Counted from the first letter of the stretch, positions 1-7,023 are shown. The stretch: DNA of 16,302 nucleotides from Bacillota bacterium (GCA_030627585.1 DAOURU010000004.1:1-16302); one strand, 5' to 3'. The notes: generated by a model from the letters alone, not told the origin. Made by a program: numbers and translations.

Positions 1-2
1 AG

Positions 3-449
3 GAGGAAATCGCATCCCGCGTCGGGAAGAGCAGGTCATTGATTGCCAACACCCTGCGGCTGCTGCAACTTCCCCAGGAAGTTCAGAAACTCCTGAGCAG
101 CGGCGTTTTGAGCACGGGGCACGGCAAGGTCTTGCTGGGCCTCGAGAGCCCGGAGCAGCAATGCGCCCTTGCCCGGGAAATCATTGAGCAGGGGCTTTCG
201 GTACGCGAGACAGAAAAAGCGGCCCGGCGTCTGCTCCGGCCCCGGCAAGGGCAGGGCCAGGCGAGCCCCAAAAAGAAGAGAGCCTACCATGAAGAACTTG
301 ATGAGATAGAAACGCGGCTGCGGCAGCTTTTGGGAACGAAGGTAAAAATTACGACCGGGCCGCGCGGCGGAAAAATCCAGATAGAATTCTACAGCAAGGA
401 AGAATTAGACCGGTTAGTGGAGTGGTTTACAGGTGATTTATCTCGATAA
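3..449 (+). CDS. parB: ParB chromosome-partitioning protein, C-terminal part (5' truncated by window)
   Basis: Open from the first bases; 148 residues are visible before TAA at 447-449. The frame continues upstream of the TTG at 39, so that codon is not the start. The first residues (EEIASRVGKSRSLIANTLRL) are the recognition part of the ParB helix-turn-helix that binds parS. They are followed by the helical region (HGKVLLGLESPEQQ, GLSVRETEKAARRL) and, after a basic linker, the C-terminal dimerisation domain (DEIETRLRQLLGTKVKI ... GGKIQIEFYSKEELDRLVEWF). ParB is the CTPase clamp that loads on parS and works with ParA in origin segregation; in sporulating Firmicutes it is also called Spo0J. The N-terminal CTP-binding domain lies outside the window. 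The last 17 nt overlap the next gene, implying co-transcription. Confidence 0.96.
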   Translation, partial: EEIASRVGKSRSLIANTLRLLQLPQEVQKLLSSGVLSTGHGKVLLGLESPEQQCALAREIIEQGLSVRETEKAARRLLRPRQGQGQASPKKKRAYHEELDEIETRLRQLLGTKVKITTGPRGGKIQIEFYSKEELDRLVEWFTGDLSR

Positions 450-1575
450 TGCTGCAACTACTTGGCCCAAGCCCCCAGGGGTCGAAAGGGCCATGATTGA
501 AACATTGCGCGAAAAGGGCGCGAACCCCGGCCGGGGCGGACATCAGATGTCTCTTGCTGCAGGCCGGGTTATTTATCAAACGCGGGAACTCATTGCGCAG
601 CTTTTTGGAATCCGGGACCCCTCGCGTGTGGTTTTTACCCTCAACTGCACCGAGGCCCTTAACCTGGCCCTTAAGGGCCTTCTAAGGCCCGGGGATCACG
701 CCGTTATCAGCAGCATGGAGCACAACTCCATGGTCCGGCCTCTCAAGGCGCTCAGTTACAACGGGGTGGAGTACACGGTTGTCCCCTGCAATGAGCGCGG
801 GGAGCTCGCACTGGACGACTTAGAGCGAGCAATTCGCCCGCATACCCGTTTAATTGCTCTAACTCATGCTTCAAATGTCGCCGGCACCCTTCTTCCTATC
901 GCGGAAGCCGGAAAGGTGGCGCGGCGGCACGGGCTCACTTTTTTGGTAGATGCCGCCCAAACTGCCGGAATTTTTCCCATCAATGCCGACGAGCTTAATA
1001 TTGATTTGCTTGCCTTCCCCGGCCATAAGGGGCTTTACGGCCCTCCCGGCACCGGAGGGCTCTATATCAGAGAAGGGATACCGCTGGTGCCCCTTAAGCA
1101 CGGAGGAACGGGAAGCTCTTCTGGATCTGTAGAACAGCCTGAAACCATGCCTGAAATGTACGAAAGCGGCACGGTTAACACGGTAGGCATTGCGGGATTG
1201 GGGGCGGGAGTTTCTTTTGTCCTCCAAGAGGGGCCGGAAAAGATCCGGCAGCGGGAAGAGTCTCTTTTGGAAAGACTGCGGGAGGGGCTAGCTGCGATTC
1301 CGGGCATGAAAATTTACGGCCCCGCGGCGGGGTCCCAGGCACCGACTCTTGCGGTCAATCTGGGGGATACCGACTCCGCGGAGGTTGCCTTTCTGCTCGA
1401 CCGCGTGTATCAAATCGGCGTCAGGGCAGGGCTGCACTGCGCCGCTCTGGCGCACCGGACTTTGGGCACAGCCAAACAGGGTGTTGTGCGATTCAGCCTT
1501 TCGTATTTCAATACCCGCGAAGAAATTGAGGCGACAATCCAGGCAATGGAGGAACTTAGCAAAGAGCTGCTGTAG
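433..1575 (+). CDS. Cysteine desulfurase family protein (class V aminotransferase fold, PLP-dependent)
   Basis: A 380-residue protein, typical length for the family, with a GTG start. It begins with the family N-terminus IYLDNAATTWPKP. PLP-site features are the Asp in LVDAAQTAG (D173), the Schiff-base Lys in FPGHKGLYGPPGTGG (K199), and a Cys in the catalytic loop GVRAGLHCAALAHRTLG (C336). A Cys there supports desulfurase or selenocysteine lyase-type chemistry, that is, removal of S or Se from cysteine or selenocysteine to give a persulfide or selenide. It resembles the Firmicute desulfurase-like subfamily rather than IscS. The GTG lies within the parB 3' end (17-nt overlap), with a weak GGAG about 10 nt upstream, so translation is probably coupled to parB. 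No scaffold gene (iscU/sufU) is adjacent and the acceptor is unknown. A role supplying selenium to the selA/selB pathway about 12 kb away is only a possibility. Confidence 0.92.
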   Translation: MIYLDNAATTWPKPPGVERAMIETLREKGANPGRGGHQMSLAAGRVIYQTRELIAQLFGIRDPSRVVFTLNCTEALNLALKGLLRPGDHAVISSMEHNSMVRPLKALSYNGVEYTVVPCNERGELALDDLERAIRPHTRLIALTHASNVAGTLLPIAEAGKVARRHGLTFLVDAAQTAGIFPINADELNIDLLAFPGHKGLYGPPGTGGLYIREGIPLVPLKHGGTGSSSGSVEQPETMPEMYESGTVNTVGIAGLGAGVSFVLQEGPEKIRQREESLLERLREGLAAIPGMKIYGPAAGSQAPTLAVNLGDTDSAEVAFLLDRVYQIGVRAGLHCAALAHRTLGTAKQGVVRFSLSYFNTREEIEATIQAMEELSKELL

Positions 1576-1595
1576 GGCGTCAGGAGGTGTACGCA

Positions 1596-1766
1596 ATGCC
1601 GGTCGTCACGGTAAAAATGGCAAGAGGCCGAAGCATTGAGGCAAAGAGAAGGCGGGCTGAAGAAATCACGAAAGTGATTGCCTGCGTTCTAGACGTAAAG
1701 CCGGAATGGGTGAACATCCTGATTGAGGAGTATGCGCACAGGGCTGAGAGCGTGCCGGGTATCTGA
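1596..1766 (+). CDS. 4-oxalocrotonate tautomerase family protein, short form (56 codons)
   Basis: A small ORF starting ATG-CCG, so Met removal would expose the catalytic Pro1 that defines the tautomerase superfamily. A strong AGGAGGTG lies 6 nt before the ATG. The N-terminus PVVTVKMARGRSIEAKRR matches the first 4-OT strand and turn, including the Gly-Arg-Ser at the Arg11 position; the helix (RRAEEITKVIACVLDVKPE) and second strand (WVNILIEEY) follow. It ends at TGA (1764-1766) shortly after the second strand and lacks much of the usual C-terminal hairpin, so it is at the short end for the family (about 60-62 residues). It lies 20 nt after the desulfurase gene and 36 nt before a second 4-OT gene. 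The substrate cannot be read from the sequence; homologues act on 2-hydroxymuconate-type enols or have promiscuous activity. Confidence 0.82.
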   Translation: MPVVTVKMARGRSIEAKRRRAEEITKVIACVLDVKPEWVNILIEEYAHRAESVPGI

Positions 1767-1802
1767 AAAATAATACGGAAAAAATAAACGGGGTGGTGTG
1801 CG

Positions 1803-1991
1803 ATGCCGTTTATCACCGTGAAGATGATTAGAAGCGAGGACAGGGACATTCGCGTCAAAAGGAAGCTGGTCGAAGAAATCACCAAAGACGTGGTCTCCAT
1901 TTTGAAGGTGGGGCCGGAAACGGTAACGGTCCTGATCGAAGAGGTGGAAAAGGAGAACTGGGCGGAGGGCGGAAAACTCTTCGCCGGTTAA
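1803..1991 (+). CDS. 4-oxalocrotonate tautomerase family protein, second paralogue (62 codons)
   Basis: It begins ATG-CCG, giving Pro1 after Met removal, followed by FITVKMIRSEDRDIRVKRKL (beta strand, turn and start of helix), the helix LVEEITKDVVSILKVGPE, strand TVTVLIEEV and a C-terminal ENWAEGGKLFAG that matches the 4-OT C-terminal hairpin. Length is normal for a 4-OT subunit, which usually assembles as a hexamer. A GGGGTGGTG ribosome-binding site precedes it. Unlike the upstream paralogue it lacks the Gly-Arg-Ser at the Arg11 position but keeps the C-terminal hairpin. The two are close enough to be co-expressed. It ends 5 bp from the stop of convergent larC, with no clear terminator between them. 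Confidence 0.88.
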   Translation: MPFITVKMIRSEDRDIRVKRKLVEEITKDVVSILKVGPETVTVLIEEVEKENWAEGGKLFAG

Positions 1992-1996
1992 TATCA

Positions 1997-3220
1997 TTAT
2001 TCCTTCAGGAGATTGAGGCCATCCACCGCCTTCAGGGCGGCCTGGTAGACCTCTTTGAGGCTCACCCCGGTTTCCTGCGCCAGGCGGGCGCATGCTTCAT
2101 ATTCAGGGGCGAGATTCAGGTATTCCGGAGTTCCGTCAGGGTGCCTGGCAAAGCCGAGCTTGACGGGAATCGTCCCGTACGGTGTCGTTACTTCAAGAGA
2201 GGTGCGGAACAGCTTCAGCCGGGAGGCCGGGTACCAGCGCAACCCCAGGGCGGTGCTTTCACGGAAGATGGTCCGGGCGAGAGCGAAGAGCCTGTCGCGG
2301 GGGGAGATTACGGTAACGATGCTGCCGGGTCTCCCCTTTTTCATGTAGGCGGGGAGGAAGGCAACATCGAGGGCGCCGTCCTTTTCTAATTGGGCGCGCA
2401 GGTAAGGAAGAAGCTCGGGGTTTGCGTCATCGAGCTGCGTTTCCAAAACCAGCACCTGATCCTCGTCGCAGAAAAGCTCCCCGGCCCGGGCAAAACCTGC
2501 AGGGCGGCTTTCTCCGAGCCAGGTACGGAGCACGTTGGGCTGGTGGGGAAGGTCTTTGGCGCCGGCGCCGTAGCCGATTTTTTCCCAGCAGGCGAAGGGG
2601 GGAGGACCGAAATCTTCCGCCAGCGCGGCGGCGAGAACGGCCCCTGTGGGTGTAACCAGTTCCGCCTCCAGGGGAACGCCGTACGTGGGAATACCCTGGA
2701 GGAGCTGCAGGGTGGCGGGCGCCGGGAGCGGGAGGGCGCCGTGGGCGGCCTGAATACTTCCCCGGCCGAGGGGGAGGGGAGAGGCGGTTATTTTGTCCAC
2801 CCCCAGATAGTCAAGCCCCGCCAGGGTTCCTGCAAGGTCAACCAGCGTATCAAGCCCGCCGAGTTCGTGAAAATGCACCTCGCGCGGGTCCTGCCCGTGC
2901 ACCGCGGCTTCTGCCCGGGCAAGACGGAAGAGGAGCGTTTCCGCTTTCCCGGCCAGTGCCTCCGGCAGACTGCTCTTTTTCAGGATCTCTTCAAGTTCCC
3001 TGACGCTCCGCGCGGAAGGCTGCGGCGCGCGCGCGCGTACCACCACCCGGGTCGCCCTGATCCCGTTTTTGCTGACCTGGCTTTTTTCAATTGTTACGGG
3101 GATTCCCAGTTGGGAGATTACTCTTTCAAATGCTTCGAGAGGAACGCCCAGATCGAGGAGGGCAGCCAGGCACATGTCCCCGCTGATGCCGGAAAAGCAG
3201 TCGAGGTAGAGGGCCTTCAC
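1997..3220 (-). CDS. larC: LarC, nickel insertion protein for nickel-pincer nucleotide cofactor (DUF111)
   Basis: A 407-residue protein, GTG start. LarC is the CTP-dependent cyclometallase that inserts Ni into the pyridinium bis-thiocarboxylate nucleotide, the last step in making the cofactor of LarA-type racemases. Family signatures: N-terminal YLDCFSGISGDM (5-16), HFHELGGLDTLVDLAG (116-131), AAHGALPLPAPAT (158-170), ELVTPTGA (187-194), and a C-terminal half with ETQLDDANPE (260-269) and MKKGRPGS (293-300). In Lactiplantibacillus plantarum the two halves (LarC1/LarC2) need a ribosomal frameshift; here both are in one uninterrupted frame. The GTG overlaps the larB TGA by 4 nt (GTGA), so translation is coupled. 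larE and larA are not in the window. Confidence 0.95.
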   Translation of the reverse strand: MKALYLDCFSGISGDMCLAALLDLGVPLEAFERVISQLGIPVTIEKSQVSKNGIRATRVVVRARAPQPSARSVRELEEILKKSSLPEALAGKAETLLFRLARAEAAVHGQDPREVHFHELGGLDTLVDLAGTLAGLDYLGVDKITASPLPLGRGSIQAAHGALPLPAPATLQLLQGIPTYGVPLEAELVTPTGAVLAAALAEDFGPPPFACWEKIGYGAGAKDLPHQPNVLRTWLGESRPAGFARAGELFCDEDQVLVLETQLDDANPELLPYLRAQLEKDGALDVAFLPAYMKKGRPGSIVTVISPRDRLFALARTIFRESTALGLRWYPASRLKLFRTSLEVTTPYGTIPVKLGFARHPDGTPEYLNLAPEYEACARLAQETGVSLKEVYQAALKAVDGLNLLKE

Positions 3221-3978
3221 GCGTCTTTCCCTCCGCTTCTCGTGATCAGGTGGGCGAGCACGGCGGCTCCAAACCCGTTGTCGATGTTGACGACACCCAC
3301 CCCGGGGGCGCAGCTGTTCAACATCGTCAGGAGCGGCGCCAGTCCTTTAAAATTTGCGCCGTAACCGGTGCTGGTGGGTACGGCGATCACCGGCTTATCA
3401 ACCAGCCCGGCGACAACGCTCGGTAATACTCCGTCCATTCCCGCGATCACAATTAGGACTTTTGTGCCGGAAAGATCGTCAAGGTGGGGGAAGAGGCGGT
3501 GAATCCCTGATACCCCCACATCGTAGATCCGCTCCACCTCATTTTCTAAAAGCTCAGCAGTGAGAACCGCCTCCTCCGCCACCGGAAGGTCGGCGGTGCC
3601 CGCCGTGATCACGCCGATTTTTCCCCAGCGGGGAGAGAGGGCATTTTGACAGATCACCAGGATCCGCGCCTCCGGGTAATAGCGCGCCCCCGGAATTTGT
3701 TCCTGGACGAAACGGGCAGTTTTTGGCTTGACGCGGGTTGCAAGAACACGGGGGTGGCGCGCAGCCAGTTCTTGGATGGCGGCTGCGGCCTGCGCCGGAG
3801 TTTTCCCCCGGCAGTAAACAACCTCCGGGAATCCCCGCCGCAGGGTGCGGTGGTGGTCTATTTTGGCAAAGCCGAGGTCCTGGTAGGGCAGGTGCTTCAG
3901 TTCTGAGAGAGCCTCGGAGACGGTTGTCTGGCCCTTCCGGACCTTCTCGAGCAGCGCCCTTAAATATTCCTGGCCCAT
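3217..3978 (-). CDS. larB: LarB, pyridinium-3,5-biscarboxylic acid mononucleotide synthase
   Basis: LarB carboxylates nicotinic acid adenine dinucleotide at C5 and hydrolyses the phosphoanhydride, the first step of nickel-pincer cofactor synthesis. The start at 3978 gives 253 residues and was chosen because a GGAGGG lies 6 nt upstream; the frame stays open to a GTG at 4002, and another ATG at 3984 sits directly against the SD. Signatures: LGFAKIDHHRTLRRGFPEVVYCRGKT (35-60), the PurE-like core with GTADLPVAEEA (127-137) and DVGVSGIHR (153-161), then PTSTGYGANFKGL and MLNSCAPG ending VVNIDNGFGA. Cys223 in NSCAPG matches the catalytic Cys of characterised LarB (Cys221 in L. plantarum). It overlaps downstream larC by 4 nt. 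Confidence 0.95.
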   Translation of the reverse strand: MGQEYLRALLEKVRKGQTTVSEALSELKHLPYQDLGFAKIDHHRTLRRGFPEVVYCRGKTPAQAAAAIQELAARHPRVLATRVKPKTARFVQEQIPGARYYPEARILVICQNALSPRWGKIGVITAGTADLPVAEEAVLTAELLENEVERIYDVGVSGIHRLFPHLDDLSGTKVLIVIAGMDGVLPSVVAGLVDKPVIAVPTSTGYGANFKGLAPLLTMLNSCAPGVGVVNIDNGFGAAVLAHLITRSGGKDA

Positions 3979-4027
3979 TTTCATCCCTCCGGCGAGAATC
4001 ACTGTTCGTCCAGCATTTAGTACTAAC

Positions 4028-4057
4028 AGTTTACCTGGGGTCCGCTTTCACTGTCAA
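4028..4057 (-). promoter_or_regulatory. Candidate sigma-A promoter of larBC
   Basis: On the minus strand a perfect -35 TTGACA (plus-strand TGTCAA, 4052-4057) is separated by 18 bp from TAAACT (4028-4033). This would start transcription near 4020, about 40 nt before the larB ATG at 3978. It is the best promoter match seen in the window. Confidence 0.55.
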
Positions 4058-4403
4058 GGAAAAGTACAGCCCGCCAGGAACTCCCGCCTAACGTGTAAAC
4101 CCTTACATCACAAGAATTCCGGCATTACAACAAAATCTCGTAAATTCGCATTTTTTAAGGCAGAACAGGCAGGAATGCTTTACGGATGTAGCGAAGAAAA
4201 CCTTCAAGCCACCGTTTTGAAATTGGCACTACTTTCTTGAAAGATCATAGGCGTTGTTGTTCTCGAGTCGTCATCAGGAGGTTTTATATTTATATGCTAT
4301 GCTGCTGAGCGGTTGATCTCCTGCTATTTTTATCTCTAAAAAATGCGAATATAGTATTTGTTCTGTAGCAGGATTGCTTCTTTTGTAATTGCTGGGTTGG
4401 ATA
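4058..4403. other. Intergenic region without a recognisable gene
   Basis: About 350 bases of AT-richer DNA between the larB promoter and the carbonic-anhydrase-like remnant. I see no credible ORF with coding character, no tRNA, no transposase fragment and no convincing terminator. An AGGAGG at 4277-4282 is followed only by a four-codon ORF. It probably belongs to the left flank of the R-M insert. Confidence 0.5.
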
Positions 4404-4631
4404 ATGAAGCACGGTTCGAAGCACGTGGTGATTGTGGGACACCACGACTGTGCGGGGACGCTCCTCCCGGAATCCCACAGGTAAAGAGATACAAGTAAGG
4501 CAGATCGCTACCCTATTGAAACGGTGAAATCATGGGGATTTCCCTGTGAGATCACCGGGCTCTGGGTGGACCCAGCAGTGGAAGATCAACGAGGTTCAGA
4601 TTATAGGGAAGGTTTAACTACAGATATTTGA
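4404..4631 (+). pseudogene. Decayed carbonic-anhydrase-like gene fragment (C-terminal part, in-frame stop)
   Basis: One frame, broken by a single TAA at 4482-4484, reads KHGSKHVVIVGHHDCAG, then LLPESHR, stop, then IETVKSWGFPCEITGLWVD (from 4515), ending at TGA 4629. The GHHDCAG block matches the zinc-site His-x-x-Cys of small clostridial carbonic-anhydrase-like proteins, where an SWGF-x-x-E-x-x-GLWVD block follows at similar spacing. The N-terminal third, with the first Cys-x-Asp-x-Arg motif, is missing: a stop lies at 4386-4388 and nothing recognisable lies upstream. A sense frame on both sides of the stop argues for a recent remnant rather than chance. It lies at the left edge of the R-M insert and may predate its arrival. 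The family match is from memory of the consensus. Confidence 0.6.
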
Positions 4632-4653
4632 AAATTAATGCAGGAGTTCCCGT

Positions 4654-4684
4654 TTGATTAATTGAATTTTTTATTGTTTATAAC
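4654..4684 (+). promoter_or_regulatory. Candidate promoter of the first methyltransferase
   Basis: TTGATT (4654-4659) and TATAAC (4679-4684) are 19 bp apart, in a very AT-rich stretch about 30 nt before the ATG. The spacing is longer than ideal. The methyltransferase thus appears to have its own promoter, separate from the nuclease, as expected for protective methylation on entry. Confidence 0.4.
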
Positions 4685-4710
4685 AAAACGACTGAGGGGA
4701 GAACGTTGCT

Positions 4711-6078
4711 ATGAGACCGGCTAACCAGGTATCAATCATACAAAAGGGAGACATTTTCTCTCGAAATATATACCAATATCTTTTTCCCGAACATTTGGAA
4801 CTTATTCCTCAACTTAACGAGGTTTATGAACTTGAGCTGGCCTTTTACGAAAGCCAGGTATTAAGTGATGAGGAAATTGTTCACAACGGAGCCTATTTTG
4901 CAAGAGTCGGCAATCAGTTAACCCGTCATTTTCTTATGTGCAGGGGTGAGCCGGTCAAACTCCCTCAGCATTCTTCTTCCCGTTTAAAGGCATTTTTCGA
5001 AACCAATCAATTCAAGACTGGATATGCAACACATGGTTTATTTCCTTATCGCGGTAAATTTCATCCACAGATGATTAAAGGCCTAATGAACGTCATGGGT
5101 TTAAAGCCCGGTGATACAGTGCTAGATCCCATGATGGGTTCAGGTACAGTGTTAATAGAAGCAAGACTTATGGGCATTAAATCAATTGGTATCGATGCCA
5201 GTCCGTTTTGTTGTTTTATGGCACAAGCTAAATTAGATAGTTTAACAGTTCCTCTTGCACCGGTTCGGTATGCATTAAAGAACTGCCAGTCTGTTTTTGA
5301 ATATTTTAAGGGCTTGGCAGGAGAACCAGAGCAAGGTATTAAAATGCGCACCGAGAGGTATCTTCAAAAATCCTTCTTAACTATGGAATCAAATGACAAG
5401 TATATAGTGAATTTACCTCAAGGTTGTGAAAACGAGAAAGTGCATAACTTTTTATTGTTGGCTTACCTCGATAGCGCCGGCTATTCAGAAAGAAGCAGCC
5501 GAAAATCACATTATGAACAATTTAAAGCCATTCTCGAGCGTTATTTATTTGTAGCTGAAAAGATCCAACGTATTCTAGAGGGGACAGAAAATGAACTTGC
5601 TGAAGCAACGCCTCTTGAAGGTGACGCAAGGAACCTGCCGCTAGAAAACTCTAGTATAGATGGGATCATATTCTCGCCTCCTTATAGTTTCGCTATCGAC
5701 TATTTGGGAAACGATTCATTTCACTTAAACTACATGGGTGTTCCGATAGGTAAATTAAGGCAAAAGATGATTGGTTTGCGCGGAAAAACATTGCGCGACA
5801 AATTCGAACTCTATAAATTGGATATGGATAAAGTGCTTTCCGAATGTGCTCGCGTCCTAAAACGAGAACGTTTTTGCACTATTGTAGTTGGGACAAATAA
5901 TAATCAGCTTGGAAAAATTCTTGGAGTTAAACCCGAAAACGTTCTGGGTATTGACGATATACTAATTGAATTAGGCAAAAAGCATGGACTTTTTCTCGTC
6001 CGCAAAATGAATCGCCAAATCACGGGTATGGCCAATACCATGAGAAACGAATTTATAGTAATTTTACAGCGCAAATAG
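4711..6078 (+). CDS. Site-specific DNA methyltransferase, N4-cytosine type (probable BamHI-cognate)
   Basis: A 455-residue S-adenosylmethionine-dependent methyltransferase; ATG preceded by GAGGGGAG. Motif I (AdoMet binding) is VLDPMMGSGTVLIEA at 137-151, with SIGIDASPF following (motif II). The catalytic motif is FSPPYSFAIDY at 321-331; a Ser-Pro-Pro-Tyr tetrad is typical of N4-cytosine methyltransferases. FPYRGKFHPQMIKGLMN (111-127) just before motif I is common in this family. About 170 residues separate motif I from SPPY and may hold the target-recognition region. It is convergent with the BamHI-like gene (stops 15 bp apart), so it most likely methylates GGATCC at the inner C, as M.BamHI does. 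That specificity is inferred from the neighbour, not read from this protein. Composition is AT-richer than the housekeeping genes, suggesting transfer. Confidence 0.9.
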   Translation: MRPANQVSIIQKGDIFSRNIYQYLFPEHLELIPQLNEVYELELAFYESQVLSDEEIVHNGAYFARVGNQLTRHFLMCRGEPVKLPQHSSSRLKAFFETNQFKTGYATHGLFPYRGKFHPQMIKGLMNVMGLKPGDTVLDPMMGSGTVLIEARLMGIKSIGIDASPFCCFMAQAKLDSLTVPLAPVRYALKNCQSVFEYFKGLAGEPEQGIKMRTERYLQKSFLTMESNDKYIVNLPQGCENEKVHNFLLLAYLDSAGYSERSSRKSHYEQFKAILERYLFVAEKIQRILEGTENELAEATPLEGDARNLPLENSSIDGIIFSPPYSFAIDYLGNDSFHLNYMGVPIGKLRQKMIGLRGKTLRDKFELYKLDMDKVLSECARVLKRERFCTIVVGTNNNQLGKILGVKPENVLGIDDILIELGKKHGLFLVRKMNRQITGMANTMRNEFIVILQRK

Positions 6079-6093
6079 ATTGCTATTGCATTG

Positions 6094-6702
6094 CTATTGC
6101 AAAGCTCTGCCATCGGTGCCTTTTGGGATGCGGGGAACATTTTTACTTACTGCGTCATGCTCAATTGCAATAACTGCCAGCAAACCTTCATCAACACACA
6201 GAGATCGCCATAATGGGAAATATGGTTCCAGTTCTTCGAAATTACCAACACGATCAGTTAAATACTTATACATTTTCCTTGTCGGCAGAATAAGAATTCC
6301 GCCTATTAAGATATTTTTAAGAATACCTAAGGAAACTTTATTAAGCGCTCGATGGCTGGATGAAATGTTGCCAGTTTCCCATTCAAGGCAGAAAAGCTGC
6401 TCTCCAACAGGATATGTTGCATCTAAAGGACCTGGCTTTTTTAAAGTAGCTATGTCTATAGGAGTTTGCAAGCTCCAGCCTAGAGACTTTAAATGGAGCA
6501 TACATGCTTCTTTAATAGGTTTTACGCCATTGCCCTCTCCTCTGGCTTTTCCGGGTTGCTCGTATAATATGAATGAGCCTGAACCTGGAGGCCATTCAAT
6601 TGCCTTAATCGCCTGTACAATCTGGCTTTCTATTGTTTTCCAAGTACTGGATTTTGAGAATTCCCCCTTATCAATTAACCTCTCAACGCGCATTATTTTC
6701 AT
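6094..6702 (-). CDS. bamHIR: BamHI-family type II restriction endonuclease
   Basis: A 202-residue protein (BamHI has 213). The ATG at 6702 is chosen because AAGGGAG lies 8 nt upstream and its N-terminus aligns with BamHI's; the frame extends to a GTG at 6762 inside the upstream gene. Conserved blocks against BamHI as I recall it: GNGVKPIKE (58-65), GPLD (D94 = BamHI Asp94), LEWETGNISSSHR (E107 and E109 = Glu111 and Glu113), YLTDRVGNFEELEPYF (D150/R151 = Asp154/Arg155) and NVPRIPKGTDG (D197 = Asp196). Base-contacting Asn116, Ser118 and Arg122 also align (N112, S114, R118). This predicts cleavage of GGATCC. Oddities: BamHI Glu77 aligns with Gln79, and the protein stops five residues after Asp197, so most of the C-terminal arm is missing. 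The gene follows a small Xre regulator by 19 nt. Confidence 0.93.
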   Translation of the reverse strand: MKIMRVERLIDKGEFSKSSTWKTIESQIVQAIKAIEWPPGSGSFILYEQPGKARGEGNGVKPIKEACMLHLKSLGWSLQTPIDIATLKKPGPLDATYPVGEQLFCLEWETGNISSSHRALNKVSLGILKNILIGGILILPTRKMYKYLTDRVGNFEELEPYFPLWRSLCVDEGLLAVIAIEHDAVSKNVPRIPKGTDGRALQ

Positions 6703-6721
6703 TCTTTTGGCTCCCTTCTTT

Positions 6722-6964
6722 TTAATTTGACTTTTTAGACGTTCCCAATTCTTCTTCAACACGTAAAATCATTGCCGAAGGAGTTATGTTAAGCGCTTCT
6801 GCAAGCTTGAAAATTGTGTTAAGAGAGGGGCTTTTGCGGCCGCGTTCAAGAAGACTAATATAAGTGCGATGATAACCGCTTTCAAATCCTAATCGTTCTT
6901 GAGAGAGACCGCGTTCTATGCGGAATTCTTTAAGAATTTGTCCAAAAACTTTTGAGGGCGTCAT
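6722..6964 (-). CDS. Xre-type helix-turn-helix regulator, probable R-M controller (C) protein
   Basis: An 80-residue protein, nearly all one HTH domain: QILKEFRIERGLSQERLGF, SGYHRTYISLLERGRKSPS, then LNTIFKLAEALNITPSAMI. The size, the HRTYIS-LERG-R-SPS recognition-helix signature and the LNTIFKLAEAL helix are those of controller proteins of type II R-M systems, which activate their own and the nuclease promoter and delay nuclease synthesis. ATG is preceded by AAAGGAAG at 7 nt. The nuclease gene starts 19 nt downstream, so the two form one unit, with the nuclease reached only after the regulator. BamHI itself is known to have such a gene (bamHIC). It could be a plain phage-type repressor, but the position favours the controller role. 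Confidence 0.85.
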   Translation of the reverse strand: MTPSKVFGQILKEFRIERGLSQERLGFESGYHRTYISLLERGRKSPSLNTIFKLAEALNITPSAMILRVEEELGTSKKSN

Positions 6965-7023
6965 GATCGTTCTTCCTTTCGAAGAATATGTATCACATCT
7001 AAAAAAATGGTAAAGCAGCGAAT

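Noticed and set aside
2390..3364. 324-codon open frame on the plus strand opposite larC
   Set aside because: It is antisense to the clearly homologous larC, its product is Gly/Arg/Pro-rich without a recognisable domain, and it crosses into larB. It is a GC-rich shadow frame.
4423..4479. Inverted repeats GTGGTG/CACCAC and TGTGGGA/TCCCACA as a regulatory hairpin
   Set aside because: They fall in the carbonic-anhydrase-like coding remnant, have long or irregular loops, and are explained by the codons for VVIVGHH and surrounding residues.
4482..4484. In-frame stop in the carbonic-anhydrase-like frame read as a selenocysteine codon, given selA/selB in the genome
   Set aside because: The stop is TAA, not TGA, and the gene also lacks its N-terminal part, so decay is the better explanation.
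6080..6730. 216-codon plus-strand frame opposite the BamHI-like gene
   Set aside because: The minus-strand frame aligns with BamHI along its length; the plus-strand product has no family features.
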